This document shows positions 33,588 to 42,747 of a stretch of 63,627 nucleotides of DNA, in pieces. Origin of the DNA: CAZUAQ01 sp964618455 (GTDB lineage Bacteria > Planctomycetota > Phycisphaerae > UBA1845 > PWPN01). The stretch is from the NCBI GenBank assembly GCA_964618455.1, contig CAZUAQ010000035.1, positions 1 to 63,627 on the forward strand, given 5' to 3'. The translations under genes were made by a program, and so were the position numbers. The notes under the pieces were generated by a model. The model did not search any database. It saw only the letters and a program-made list of their open reading frames with translations, and was not told the DNA's origin. How positions within the stretch are numbered: the first letter of the stretch is position 1; each line of letters begins with the position of its first letter.

Positions 33588-34499
33588 ATGAGCGCTATCC
33601 GCGTCGGGCTGATCGGCTGCGACACCTCGCACGTCATCGCCTTCACCGAGATATTCCATAATCCGCACCACGCCCACCACGTTCCCGGTGTGAAGGTGGT
33701 CGCCTGTCAGCCGACGCTCAGCGAGGACATCCCGCGCAGCGCCGAGCGGGGACTGATTTTCAAGAAGCGGCTCGTCGACGAGTATGGCGTCACCATGGTC
33801 GACTCCGCCGACGCCCTCGTCGAACTCACCGACGCCGTCATGATCGCCAGTGTCGACGGCCGGCGGCACCTCAAGGAATACGCGTCGGTCGTCAAGGCGG
33901 GCCAGCCGGTCTTCATCGACAAGCCCTTCACCGCCAATCTCCACGACGCCAAGAAGATTGCCGCCCTCGCCCGTGAACACGAACTGCCCACCTGGAGCAG
34001 TTCATCGCTGCGCTTCGATACCGGTATCCGCCAGGCGATCGACGGCGAAGCGAAATCGCACGGCAAGGTCACCGGCTGCGATGCCTTCAGCCCCGCCCAC
34101 CTCGAGAAGACCAATCCCGGCTTCTTCTGGTACGGCGTGCACGGCGTCGAAATTCTCTACACCATCATGGGGCCCGGCTGCACCGAGGTCCGCTGCACGA
34201 GCAACGCCGACAGCGACATGGCGGTCGGCGTCTGGAAGGACGGGCGCATCGGCACCATGCGCGGCCTTCGCCAGGGCAAGCACAGTTACGGCGCCCGCGT
34301 CATGTACGAAAAGAAGGCCCCTACGCTCTTCACCTACAAGGGCGACTACTACGGCGCCATGATGAAAGCCATGGTCCGGTTCTTCGAGGACAAGAAGCCC
34401 CCCGTCCCCCTCGACGAAACGGTCGAGATCTGCGCGTTCATGCAGGCCGCCCTCGAGTCCTCCCAAAAGTACGGCGACGACGTCAAGCTTGAACTCTAA
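33588..34499 (+). CDS. Gfo/Idh/MocA family oxidoreductase
   Basis: A 303-residue NAD(P)-dependent dehydrogenase. The Rossmann start is IRVGLIGCDTSH (residues 4-15), slightly unusual in having G-C-D in place of G-x-G. The conserved E/D-K-P motif is IDKPFTA near residue 108. The C-terminal beta-sheet domain includes WYGVHGVEILYTIMGPG, with the His that often serves in catalysis. The family oxidises or isomerises sugars, inositols and amino sugars. The ATG has GGGAGGT upstream. It is divergent from the sugar isomerase gene, and the pair may share a pathway. Confidence 0.87.
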   Translation: MSAIRVGLIGCDTSHVIAFTEIFHNPHHAHHVPGVKVVACQPTLSEDIPRSAERGLIFKKRLVDEYGVTMVDSADALVELTDAVMIASVDGRRHLKEYASVVKAGQPVFIDKPFTANLHDAKKIAALAREHELPTWSSSSLRFDTGIRQAIDGEAKSHGKVTGCDAFSPAHLEKTNPGFFWYGVHGVEILYTIMGPGCTEVRCTSNADSDMAVGVWKDGRIGTMRGLRQGKHSYGARVMYEKKAPTLFTYKGDYYGAMMKAMVRFFEDKKPPVPLDETVEICAFMQAALESSQKYGDDVKLEL

Positions 34500-34522
34500 C
34501 GCAAGCCTCTTGGGTTAAGGGA

Positions 34523-35611
34523 TCAGCGGGCGATTTCGCGGCTGGCGCTGACACGTTTGAAGTACATGGGGACGTCCCAGGTCGGGCCCATGTCGCCGAT
34601 GGTCTTCTGGGCGACGATGGCGGTGCGGTTGCCGAGATCGAGGCCGGTCTTGACGCGCTCAGCCAGCGGCGCGTCCGGCGCGACTGATCCGTCACGCTGG
34701 AGGCCGAGGTACCCCGCCACGAGACCCGCGCTGCAGGCATCGCCGGCGCCGGGGCGGTCGAGAATCACGTAGTCGAAGACGTCGCCCACCACGTAGCTGT
34801 CGTCCGGCAGCAGTGCCGCCGAAGTCCAGACGCCGGTCTCGTTCGTGATCCGCTTGCGAATCGTCAACACGTACAGCTCGCAGTTGTCGCCATACGTCTT
34901 CTTCAGGGCGACCAGCACGTCGCGGCTGCGTTCGATGAGCATTTCGATCGGTGAGTCGTCATCCACGCCGCAATCCACACCGAACACTTTCTTCGCATCG
35001 GTCTCCGTCGTGATCAGCCCCGTGATCCAGCCCTTCTTCAGGTAGCCGTCCAGCGTCTGGTGCGCCTCCTGCGGCGTCCAGAGTTTGTTGCGGTAGTTCA
35101 CGTCGAAGAAGACCGGCACGCCCGCCCCCTTGGCACGGCCCAGGGCCAGTTCAGTGTTCGCCGCGCACTTGCCGCTGAGCGCCGGCGTGATGCCGCTGAT
35201 AAACGTGGCGGAGGCGTCCTCGACGACGTCGAAGAGGGACGGATCCGGCTCCAGTTCGGCGATGGCGGCGCCCTTCCGGTCGTAGTCGACACTGGCGACG
35301 ATCGGCCCGAGCCCCTGCTCGAGAAAGTAGACGCCGTTGCGATGCTCATGCGTCCAGCGCACGTGCGACAGCCCGACGCGGTACTTGTTCAAATCCGCCG
35401 CCAGGGCCCGCCCGCCGAGGTCGTTCTTGAGCGCGGAGATGAACTCCGTGCGGATCTGTGGCGAGTAGTGTCCGAGCTTGGCCAGCACGTTGGCTTCCGA
35501 TCCACCGGCGGTGATCTGGATGGTCGTCGAGTCCCCGAACGTCTGCGTGCCCACCGGCGACAGCCGGATCATCACTTCCCCGAAACCGCACACCGTCAAT
35601 TGCTCAGCCAT
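34523..35611 (-). CDS. PfkB-family sugar kinase, 2-keto-3-deoxygluconate kinase-like
   Basis: A 362-residue ribokinase-fold enzyme. The N-terminal motif CGFGEVMIRLSPVG and the early ITAGGSEANVL glycine pair mark PfkB kinases. The catalytic signature DRPGAGDACSAGL near residue 285 contains the base Asp of GAGD. E-V-M-I-R-L at the start is typical of KDG kinases, which phosphorylate 2-keto-3-deoxygluconate; other sugars are possible. The ATG at 35611 has GAGG upstream; the GTG at 35626 would lie on that site. It is 42 bp after rhaB, probably in one operon. Confidence 0.85.
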   Translation of the reverse strand: MAEQLTVCGFGEVMIRLSPVGTQTFGDSTTIQITAGGSEANVLAKLGHYSPQIRTEFISALKNDLGGRALAADLNKYRVGLSHVRWTHEHRNGVYFLEQGLGPIVASVDYDRKGAAIAELEPDPSLFDVVEDASATFISGITPALSGKCAANTELALGRAKGAGVPVFFDVNYRNKLWTPQEAHQTLDGYLKKGWITGLITTETDAKKVFGVDCGVDDDSPIEMLIERSRDVLVALKKTYGDNCELYVLTIRKRITNETGVWTSAALLPDDSYVVGDVFDYVILDRPGAGDACSAGLVAGYLGLQRDGSVAPDAPLAERVKTGLDLGNRTAIVAQKTIGDMGPTWDVPMYFKRVSASREIAR

Positions 35612-35653
35612 CGGATACATCCTCACAGGGTGTTGCTCGTCATGTTGAACTCG

Positions 35654-37138
35654 TTACGCGCGTAATTGCTCGAAACGTGGATAGACCACATCCCATTCGA
35701 TCTTGTTCTGCGGCTCGTAGACGTCGATCTCCGACGCGAACGATTGGCGGATCACCCGCCGTGCGTGATCGATATCGCTCAAGACACCCGCCGCCACTGC
35801 CTGCATGGCGAGGTTGCCCGCCGCCGTTGCCTCGACCGGACCGGTGACCACCGTGCGCCCGGTGGCATCCGCCGTCCACTGGCAAAGCAACCGGTTCTGG
35901 ATGCCCCCGCCGACCACGTGAATCACCTCCGCCAGCGTGCCCGTGCAGGTCTCGATGCGCTCCAGCGTCTGGCGGTAGGTCAACGCCAGGCTCTCCAGGC
36001 AGACGCGGATGTATTCGCCGGGCGAGTTCAGTGCGGGCTGGCCGGTCTTTTCCAGGAACGCGTCGATGCGCGGCGGCATGTCGCCCATCGCCATGAACGA
36101 CGGATCGTCGGGATTCAACACCGCCTTGAACGGCTTGGCGTTCGATGCCATGTCGACGAGCTGCGCGTAGCTGAATTCCTTACCTTCGCGTTGCCACGTG
36201 CGGCGGCACTCCTGCACCAGCCAGAGACCCATGATGTTCTTGAGGAAGCGATACGTGTTCGCCACACCGCCTTCGTTGGTGAAGTTGTAGACGCCGGATT
36301 GCTCGGTGATGATCGGCTTCGGCACTTCCATGCCCATCAGCGACCAGGTCCCGGAACTCAGGAACGCCCAGGATTTGCCCCCCGTCGCGGGCACCGCCGC
36401 CACCGCCGAACCGGTATCGTGCGTGGCCGGTGCAATGACCGGTACCGGGCCGATGCGGAGCTCCTCCTGAATCTCCTCCCGCAACGTGCCGACAACGCTG
36501 CCCGGCGGAATAACCTCGGGGAAAATCTCTGTCGGCAAACCCAGCTTGCCGATCAGGTCCGTGGCCCATCCGCCTGCCATGGGGTCGAAAGCCTGCGTGG
36601 TCGTCGCATTGGTGAATTCGCAGCAGGCCCGCCCGGTGAACCAGTAGTTGAACAGATCCGGCATCAGCAGCAGGGTCCGGGCCGGCGCGAGCAGCGGAGA
36701 ATCCCCCAGCTTCATCGCCAGGAGCTGGAACACCGTGTTGAACTGCATGAACTGGATGCCCGTCTGGGCGAAGATCTCCGCTTTGGGAACGATCTCGAAG
36801 GCTTTGTCGAGAATGCCGTTTGTCCGTGGATCGCGATAGTGGAAGGGATTGCCCAGCAGTCCGCCGTTGTGACCCAACAATCCGAAGTCGACGCCCCACG
36901 TGTCGATGCCGATGCCCTGGAGCTGGTCCGCCCGGCGATACGCCTCCGCCACGCCGGACTTCATCTCCGTCCAGAGCCGCAACGTATCCCAGTGCAGTTC
37001 GCCAAGCGTATTTACCGGCCCGTTCGGAAAGCGATTCACCTCCGACAGGGTGAGGCGATCGTCTTCAAACGTACCGAGCATGACGCGTCCGCTCTCGGCG
37101 CCGAGGTCGATGGCGGCGAAGTGTGCGGGGTTACTCAT
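35654..37138 (-). CDS. rhaB: Rhamnulokinase
   Basis: A 494-residue FGGY-family kinase. It has the opening AAIDLGAESGRVM of RhaB, the ATPase-fold motifs GIDTWGVDFGLL and THDTGSAVAAVP (with the catalytic Asp), and the C-terminal adenosine site VIHVVGGGIQNRLLCQ. These are characteristic of L-rhamnulose kinase rather than other FGGY kinases. The product, L-rhamnulose 1-phosphate, is normally cleaved by an aldolase not seen in the window. The ATG at 37138 has AGAGGATGG upstream. It follows purH by 67 bp and precedes the KDG-type kinase gene. Confidence 0.9.
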   Translation of the reverse strand: MSNPAHFAAIDLGAESGRVMLGTFEDDRLTLSEVNRFPNGPVNTLGELHWDTLRLWTEMKSGVAEAYRRADQLQGIGIDTWGVDFGLLGHNGGLLGNPFHYRDPRTNGILDKAFEIVPKAEIFAQTGIQFMQFNTVFQLLAMKLGDSPLLAPARTLLLMPDLFNYWFTGRACCEFTNATTTQAFDPMAGGWATDLIGKLGLPTEIFPEVIPPGSVVGTLREEIQEELRIGPVPVIAPATHDTGSAVAAVPATGGKSWAFLSSGTWSLMGMEVPKPIITEQSGVYNFTNEGGVANTYRFLKNIMGLWLVQECRRTWQREGKEFSYAQLVDMASNAKPFKAVLNPDDPSFMAMGDMPPRIDAFLEKTGQPALNSPGEYIRVCLESLALTYRQTLERIETCTGTLAEVIHVVGGGIQNRLLCQWTADATGRTVVTGPVEATAAGNLAMQAVAAGVLSDIDHARRVIRQSFASEIDVYEPQNKIEWDVVYPRFEQLRA

Positions 37139-37205
37139 AAGTCCATCCTCTCGCGATAGAGTCGACATGTCCGAACGTGAGCGACCTGCCCCGTCAGAGC
37201 TTCCC

Positions 37206-38939
37206 TTAGTGCTTGAAGTGACGTGTACCAGTCACAATCATGGCCACCCCCGCCCGGTCGCAGACGGTGACGGTATCGTTGTCGCGCACGCTTCCGCCGG
37301 GTTGGATGATGGCGGTAATCCCGGCGTCGATCAGCTTCTGCGGGCCGTCCTCGACCGGGAAGAAGGCATCGCCCGCCGCCACCGCGCCGGCCAGCGCGTC
37401 GCCGTGACCGTTTTCGCGGGCGAGCTGGATCGACAGGTCGCAACTCTTGACCCGGCTCATCTGCCCTGCACCATTGCCCAGCAGGCGGCCACCACGGCAG
37501 ATCGTGATGGCATTGCTCTTCGTGTGCTTGCAGACCAGCAGCGCGAATCGCAGGTCCTTGAGTTCCTCCTCCGTCGGCTCGCGCGTGGTCACAACCTGCC
37601 ATGCCGCTTCATTCAGACCGACCAGGTCCCGTTCCTGCACAAGGAGACCCCCGGCGATTTTTTTCATGTCGACTTCGAGTGGATCCACCGAGGTCGTGAG
37701 GTTGCCCACGGCCAGCAGGCGACAACTCGCTCCCCACTTGCGCTTTTCGGTCGGCGTCGTGATCAGGGTGACGGCCTCGGGCTCGAAAGAGGGAGCGATC
37801 CAGACATCCAGCTTGAAAAAGGCGGCACCGGCCTCCTTGCCCCAACGTGCGTAGGACTGCATCACCATTTCGGCGATCTCACGCGTGACCGGGAAGTTCA
37901 TGCACAGCACGCCCCCCGCTGCCGCGATCGGATCGCCCAGATAAGCCTGCCGGTAGACCTCCTCCGGATCATCGCCGATCGCGCATCCGCAGGCATTGGT
38001 GTGCTTGATAAACGCCACCGCGTGCCGGCCTTCCAGCTCTGCCTGGGTCAGATCTTTCACGAGGGCCAGCGCCGAATCGCCGTCGACATAGTTATTGAAC
38101 GACATCGCCCCATGAATGAGCGTGTTTCCCCCGTCCACGCCGGTGAGCAGGTTGCACTCGCGAAATTCCTCGTGAGCACTCAGCCACACCGTCGCCGACT
38201 GGCTGGGATTCTCGCCGTAGTTGGTTTCCGAATGACGATCCACCACGATCTCGAGCCGGTCCGCCTCCGGATCGAACCACGGATTCACGATGCCTTCCTT
38301 CTCGGCAATGTCCGTCGCATCCATCTCGACTTCCAGGATACCGTCCAGGTATTCCTGAATCTGGGCATCGTAGTCGGCGGTCATGGAAAAGGTCGCGAAG
38401 GCCAGTCCCTGGCGTGAGGTCTCGGCAACGTCGCCCGAGGCGCGAAGCTCCTCCAGGATGGCGCCGTAGGCGTCCTCATGCGGAACCACTACGACGTGGC
38501 GGTGATTCTTGGCCGCCGCGCGGAGCATGCACGGCCCGCCGATGTCGATCATCTCGATCGCCTCCGACACGGTGCAGTCCGGTCGGGCCACGGTCTCCTC
38601 GAACGGATAGAGATTGACCACCACCATGTCGATCGGCTCGATCCCCTGCGCGCGGAGTTGCTCGAGATGGTCCGGCTTGTCGCGATCGGCCAGAATCCCG
38701 GCGTGGACCTTGGGGTGAAGGGTCTTGACCCGGCCGTCCATCATTTCGGGAAATCCGGTGACTTCCTCGACCAGTGTGACCGGCAGCCCCGCGTCACGCA
38801 GGTGCCTGGCCGTGCCTCCCGTGCTGAGAAGTTCGACTCCGAATTCCTCGTTCAGGGCGCGAGCGAAATCGGTGATCCGGCTCTTGTCGTAGACGGCAAT
38901 CAGGGCGCGTTTGATCGTTGTGGCTTTCATGCCGGTCAT
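37206..38939 (-). CDS. purH: Bifunctional AICAR transformylase/IMP cyclohydrolase PurH
   Basis: A 577-residue enzyme for the last two steps of purine synthesis. The N-terminal MGS-like cyclohydrolase domain has ALIAVYDKS, LLSTGGTARHL and MMDGRVKTLHPKVHAGIL. The transformylase domain has the catalytic K-H in FIKHTNACG and the end segment DAFFPVEDGP ... AIIQPGGSVRD. One oddity is NYGENPSQ, where nearly all homologues have Y-G-x-N-P/S-H-Q: the His is Ser here. It is about 50 residues longer than typical. Start codons at 38939 and 38930 are both possible; no Shine-Dalgarno settles it. It is 54 bp after the propeller gene. Confidence 0.92.
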   Translation of the reverse strand: MTGMKATTIKRALIAVYDKSRITDFARALNEEFGVELLSTGGTARHLRDAGLPVTLVEEVTGFPEMMDGRVKTLHPKVHAGILADRDKPDHLEQLRAQGIEPIDMVVVNLYPFEETVARPDCTVSEAIEMIDIGGPCMLRAAAKNHRHVVVVPHEDAYGAILEELRASGDVAETSRQGLAFATFSMTADYDAQIQEYLDGILEVEMDATDIAEKEGIVNPWFDPEADRLEIVVDRHSETNYGENPSQSATVWLSAHEEFRECNLLTGVDGGNTLIHGAMSFNNYVDGDSALALVKDLTQAELEGRHAVAFIKHTNACGCAIGDDPEEVYRQAYLGDPIAAAGGVLCMNFPVTREIAEMVMQSYARWGKEAGAAFFKLDVWIAPSFEPEAVTLITTPTEKRKWGASCRLLAVGNLTTSVDPLEVDMKKIAGGLLVQERDLVGLNEAAWQVVTTREPTEEELKDLRFALLVCKHTKSNAITICRGGRLLGNGAGQMSRVKSCDLSIQLARENGHGDALAGAVAAGDAFFPVEDGPQKLIDAGITAIIQPGGSVRDNDTVTVCDRAGVAMIVTGTRHFKH

Positions 38940-38993
38940 GATAATCAAGCCACCGGAACAGGGGAAATCGGGAGGAGGCCGGGCGTCACCGCC

Positions 38994-40472
38994 TCACGGC
39001 AACGGCGGAAGTGTGGACCGCAAGGGATCCTCCAGCAGCAGATCCTCGATCCGGGGAGGCACGTTTTCGGGGGCATCGGCACCCGCCGAGCCGGCCGCGG
39101 GGGTGGCGGGCGTCGTGTCCTGCGCCAGCTCGGATGACTCGGATTCGCGTTTCTCCTCGGCCTGCTGCTTCGCACGCTCCGTGAGGGCGAGCTTTAATTC
39201 CGCCGAATAGAACGCCTCATCCTGGAGGGGATCGCTGTTGGCGGGGCGCACGCAGATCAGGTCGCCGCGGCTCGTACCGACGATCACGGCATCGTTGATC
39301 GTGTTGCTGACCGCCAGGTTGAAGCGACCGGGGGCGAGGGTGTCCGCCAGTTCCCAGGTGTCCTTGTGATAGAGCGCGATGCGGTCGTCCGTATCCAGCA
39401 TCACGAAGCGCGTCGGCCACTCCGCGAGGAATGTCCTGCAATTCTCCAGGTGAGTGACTTCGCGGAGGTCCGAGCTGAGATCGATATGCTCCATCCCTTC
39501 CTCCCGGAGCCCGACGAAAAGGTGGGAACCGACGATCATCGGCCCGGTCCGCGGCTCGCGGATCAGGCGCATCCGCCACAGCAGGTCGCCTTCGATCCGA
39601 TCCAGCGCATAGATCCATTGCTCGGTCGTGGCCAGGTACAGGTGTTTCTCATCGTAGCCGAGGTTTCCGACGGGTTGGCCTTCCACCTCGGTGGTGAAGA
39701 CCTTCTGCTTATCCGAGGTGTACCCCGCGTAGACGTTACCGCGCGTGTCCGCGAAGTAGCCCACCTCCGCGTAGACCAGTTCCTCCTTCGAACCGGACGC
39801 GGATTCCGGCGACGCGGGAGGCGCCTGGGATTCGAGAAACGCCAGCGGTGACGCGGACTTCTCCTCCGACACCCGCATGCCGGACAGCACCCGCGGCGAA
39901 ATCTGCAGTTCGCCCCGGGTGTCGACCATCCAGGCGGTGTACTTGTCATCCAGGTTGTAGGCACGCAGTCGCTGATCCACCTCGCTGGAGAGCGCCATGT
40001 TCCGGGACAGGGCGATGCGCCCCGCGCTGGGCTTGTCCAACCGGTAGCTCAACTCCGTCGTTCCGAGTTCGAGGTCAATGAATTCGAGTTTCGTCAGCAT
40101 GGTGAAGGCCACGGTGTTGTCGAGATAGCGTCGACCCGAGACGGGCTGCCATAACGTGTAGCCCTCGGACACGACCTCGCGCGCCCAGACCTCGTTGCCC
40201 GTGCGGACATCGATGGACCAGACCCACCCGTTGCTGCCCCGGCAGTAGATGTACTCGTCGACGAGGTCGATGTGCTCGATGGCATCGACCGAGCGCTGCG
40301 GGATGTAACTCCGCCACTGCAGTTGGGCTCCGGTGAGACCGTAGGAGCTGCGCGTCGGCATGACGTTGAGCGCCTGGCGCCGCGCCGACTGGGCCGCTAC
40401 CGTAGTGGCAGTAAGTGCCACGCTTCCCCAGATCAGCCACTTCATCCAACCGGAACGTCCGTGCATGGTCAT
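38994..40472 (-). CDS. Secreted PQQ-like beta-propeller protein
   Basis: A 492-residue exported protein with signal peptide (WLIWGSVALTATTVAA, mature from about residue 28). Propeller blades show the usual pattern, for example YIYCRGSNGWVWSIDVRTG followed by E-V-W-A, and WIYALDRIEGDLLWRM. Six to eight blades are likely, as in BamB and quinoprotein-like scaffolds, but the Trp-docking motifs of true PQQ enzymes are not all seen. The tail beyond residue 430 is Glu/Ala/Pro-rich. The ATG at 40472 has GAGGAG upstream. It may be an envelope scaffold; it precedes purH. Confidence 0.78.
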   Translation of the reverse strand: MTMHGRSGWMKWLIWGSVALTATTVAAQSARRQALNVMPTRSSYGLTGAQLQWRSYIPQRSVDAIEHIDLVDEYIYCRGSNGWVWSIDVRTGNEVWAREVVSEGYTLWQPVSGRRYLDNTVAFTMLTKLEFIDLELGTTELSYRLDKPSAGRIALSRNMALSSEVDQRLRAYNLDDKYTAWMVDTRGELQISPRVLSGMRVSEEKSASPLAFLESQAPPASPESASGSKEELVYAEVGYFADTRGNVYAGYTSDKQKVFTTEVEGQPVGNLGYDEKHLYLATTEQWIYALDRIEGDLLWRMRLIREPRTGPMIVGSHLFVGLREEGMEHIDLSSDLREVTHLENCRTFLAEWPTRFVMLDTDDRIALYHKDTWELADTLAPGRFNLAVSNTINDAVIVGTSRGDLICVRPANSDPLQDEAFYSAELKLALTERAKQQAEEKRESESSELAQDTTPATPAAGSAGADAPENVPPRIEDLLLEDPLRSTLPPLP

Positions 40473-40591
40473 CCGAAAATACTCCTCGCTGTTGAGCCCA
40501 TTCCTCGGCAGTCTCCCACCTGAAGTCCGGGCGATGTGACGTCACGGTCGATGGTACGTCGATGGCACGTCAGCCGCGCGCCGGCAGCGGC

Positions 40592-40831
40592 CTACTCCTG
40601 CAACTCACGCTCCCGCAAACCCTGAATCAAGCGCAGATGTTCCTGGATCGTTTCACGCAGGCGATCGGTGACCGGACCGATCTCATACACGTGAGGCCTG
40701 CCCTCGAGCCGGGCCTGAAGATCGCGCTCGAAAAGTTCCCAGCGGCCCTCGTACAACTCATCCCGCAGGGCCAGAAGCATACTCTCGTCCTCGTTTAAGT
40801 CGTCGCGTCGAGGTTGTGGAAGACGACTCAT
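40592..40831 (-). CDS. Small hypothetical protein
   Basis: A 79-residue charged, helical protein (MLLALRDELYEGRWELFERDLQARL is split here at residues 18-42). It has regular Leu spacing and no membrane segment or Cys. Composition supports a real gene, unlike the antisense frames. It lies 119 bp ahead of the propeller gene on the same strand and may open that operon. No family recognised. Confidence 0.6.
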   Translation of the reverse strand: MSRLPQPRRDDLNEDESMLLALRDELYEGRWELFERDLQARLEGRPHVYEIGPVTDRLRETIQEHLRLIQGLRERELQE

Positions 40832-41398
40832 CTCGGGGAACCCTCACACCGCCCTCCGCAAGGGGGGTACGGCGTCATCGGGGCGGGGCGACGGCAGATT
40901 TCGAAATCCCGCGCCGGCCTCGTCTCGCCCAAGACCGGCTTTGATCCATCCGGGCCGCCTCGGGACGGACCCGACAAAGCCCGCCCGCACCGTGCGGGGT
41001 CGCATGACCCCGCGTGGAGGCGACTCGCGAAACGCCGGCAGATCCTGAGTCATTTTTTCGGGCCTTTCTCGGCCGGTCAACCCCGGGGCCGGATTTCGGA
41101 CGCCCCAAGGGTTGCATTGACCGTTTGGCCCGATATCATTGTGACGTCAATAGGGTATGGTGGTTCGTTTGCTTCCACACGGACCGGCACGGAGCAGGGA
41201 GGGCACCGGCCGGTCATCCTCGCGGATCAGCCTGATCGGCGAGAATTCTCCTGGGGCATCGGATGGCGGCAGGAGGCCGGCGCGACGGGATTTTTTCCTA
41301 CCCGACCCCCCACAACCCAGGCAATCCCCGAGTCGCCTGCTGAGGCGGGTTCAGCACGCGGCACGAAGTCAGCGGCGAGGATATTCAGGAGTCCATCC
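40832..41398. other. Intergenic region, 567 bases, divergent promoters expected
   Basis: No convincing gene. The plus frame of the downstream gene stays open through this region, but its composition is Arg/Gly/Pro-rich low complexity with no homology and no ribosome site. A weak candidate promoter, TTGCAT at 41112-41117 and TATCAT at 41134-41139 with a 16-bp spacer, could serve the gene at 41399. An AGGAG site precedes that gene's GTG. Confidence 0.45.
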
Positions 41399-42289
41399 GT
41401 GACAACCACGACCAAAGTATTTGTGATATTGGTGTGCCTGTTCGCCTTCATCTTCACGCCTATGGCCATTCAGTTCGCCGCGCGGACGCACAATTGGCAG
41501 AAGATCGCGACGGCTCAGATGAATGCGAATCAGATCATCGAAGCCAAGCGAAGCAGCATCGAGGCGGTCTCCAGCGCCCAGATCGCCAATTACCAGAACA
41601 TGATCACCAAGCATCTGATGCGCATCAGCGACCTCGAGGACGAGCTGGCGGATGCGGAATCGAAGATCGTCGATATGACGGCCCAGGTCGATCAGGTCGC
41701 CCGGGAGCGCGACGTCTGTACCGCCAGCCTCGAACGCAGCACCGCTCAGGGCCAGATCCTCGCCTCCCACAACGACGAGCTGCTCAACCGCGTCAACACG
41801 CTCACGGAGAGCGAGGCCGAGCTTCAGGCGCTGAAGGCTCTGCAGAACGAGCGAATCAATGAACTCATGAGCAATCTCCTGATTCTTCGCCAGCAGCTCG
41901 AGAAGCGCAACCAGGAGATGGCCTCGTGCCGCCAGGAGAACGAGCAGCTGCGCGGCCAGCTCGGTCTCGGTACGGCCGGCACGTTCACGTCGGTGAGCCC
42001 GACGCCGAACATCCAGGCAGCCAACCCCGTCACCTCCGGGCCGATCGTCGGTCGGGTCAAGGAGGTCAAGGGCGATCTCGTGCGGGTCGACGTCGGCAGC
42101 GCCACGGGCGTGAAGCGGAACATGACCCTCGTCGTCGAACGCGGCGGTGATTATGTCTGCGATCTCAGCGTGACCTCCGAGGTTTCCCCGAACGAAGCGG
42201 TGGCCGAGGTGGCACTGGTCGGCGAGCGCGGCCTTCGTCCGAAGCCGGGGGATGTCGTGAAGGATCTGACGACCTTTGAAGGGCGCTGA
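41399..42289 (+). CDS. Inner-membrane coiled-coil protein with beta-barrel-like C-terminus
   Basis: A 296-residue protein. One membrane helix lies at residues 6-25 (KVFVILVCLFAFIFTPMAIQ). A long coiled coil follows at residues 45-185 (ISDLEDELADAESKIVDMTAQ is split, then LLILRQQLEKRNQEMA). The C-terminal domain (residues 215-290) has GPIVGRVKEVKGDLVRVDVG, GVKRNMTLVVER and LRPKPGDVV, a small beta-barrel pattern like MreC and FlgT-type domains. The GTG at 41399 has AGGAG eight bases upstream. It lies 74 bp before a micro-membrane protein and then mreB, which suggests a part in cell shape. Confidence 0.75.
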   Translation: MTTTTKVFVILVCLFAFIFTPMAIQFAARTHNWQKIATAQMNANQIIEAKRSSIEAVSSAQIANYQNMITKHLMRISDLEDELADAESKIVDMTAQVDQVARERDVCTASLERSTAQGQILASHNDELLNRVNTLTESEAELQALKALQNERINELMSNLLILRQQLEKRNQEMASCRQENEQLRGQLGLGTAGTFTSVSPTPNIQAANPVTSGPIVGRVKEVKGDLVRVDVGSATGVKRNMTLVVERGGDYVCDLSVTSEVSPNEAVAEVALVGERGLRPKPGDVVKDLTTFEGR

Positions 42290-42362
42290 CTGCAAGTGCT
42301 TGGCGAGTGACGCGCAAGAGCGCATGGGGACTCGATGAACTCACGGAAAGGACGCTGACACC

Positions 42363-42518
42363 ATGGCACAGCCCCCAGGACAAAAACGAGCCGCCACCAA
42401 CGACATTTACACCTTTTTTCTCATTCTCGCGGCCATGCTTCTTCTCCTCGGCACGATCTACATCGCGTGGCGTTCCATCGACTTCTACGGCTCCGTCTTT
42501 CCCGGTTCGGGCGCCTGA
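42363..42518 (+). CDS. 51-residue single-span membrane peptide upstream of mreB
   Basis: A gene of 51 codons plus stop. It starts with ATG at 42363 after GGAAAGGA. Residues 15-36 form a strong membrane helix (IYTFFLILAAMLLLLGTIYIAW), divided here from a polar N-terminus MAQPPGQKRAATND. A short tail F-Y-G-S-V-F-P-G-S-G-A follows. It lies between the coiled-coil membrane protein and mreB on the same strand, so it may be an accessory subunit of the shape machinery. No family recognised. Confidence 0.65.
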   Translation: MAQPPGQKRAATNDIYTFFLILAAMLLLLGTIYIAWRSIDFYGSVFPGSGA

Positions 42519-42747
42519 ACCTGCCGCTTCCGACTTATCGGTCGTTACCCCGGCCCAAGTGACGATAATCCCGACCTGTCTATCGAAATCGCCCACTCCG
42601 CCTCTCGCAAAGGGTGGGGACGGCTGGTACAATCCCTGAGTTCAGTCGCAATTCCAAGTGGGCGCGTGTCGGAGCAGCCCTGCCGGTGCGATCGTGTACC
42701 GGCTTGAGAATCGGCCTGGGTTCCGCGTCCGGTAGAAAGGTGGATAC

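Noticed and set aside
40814..41398. 195-codon N-terminal extension of the coiled-coil membrane protein
   Set aside because: Low-complexity translation without homology; the GTG at 41399 has a good AGGAG site and puts the membrane helix at the N-terminus.
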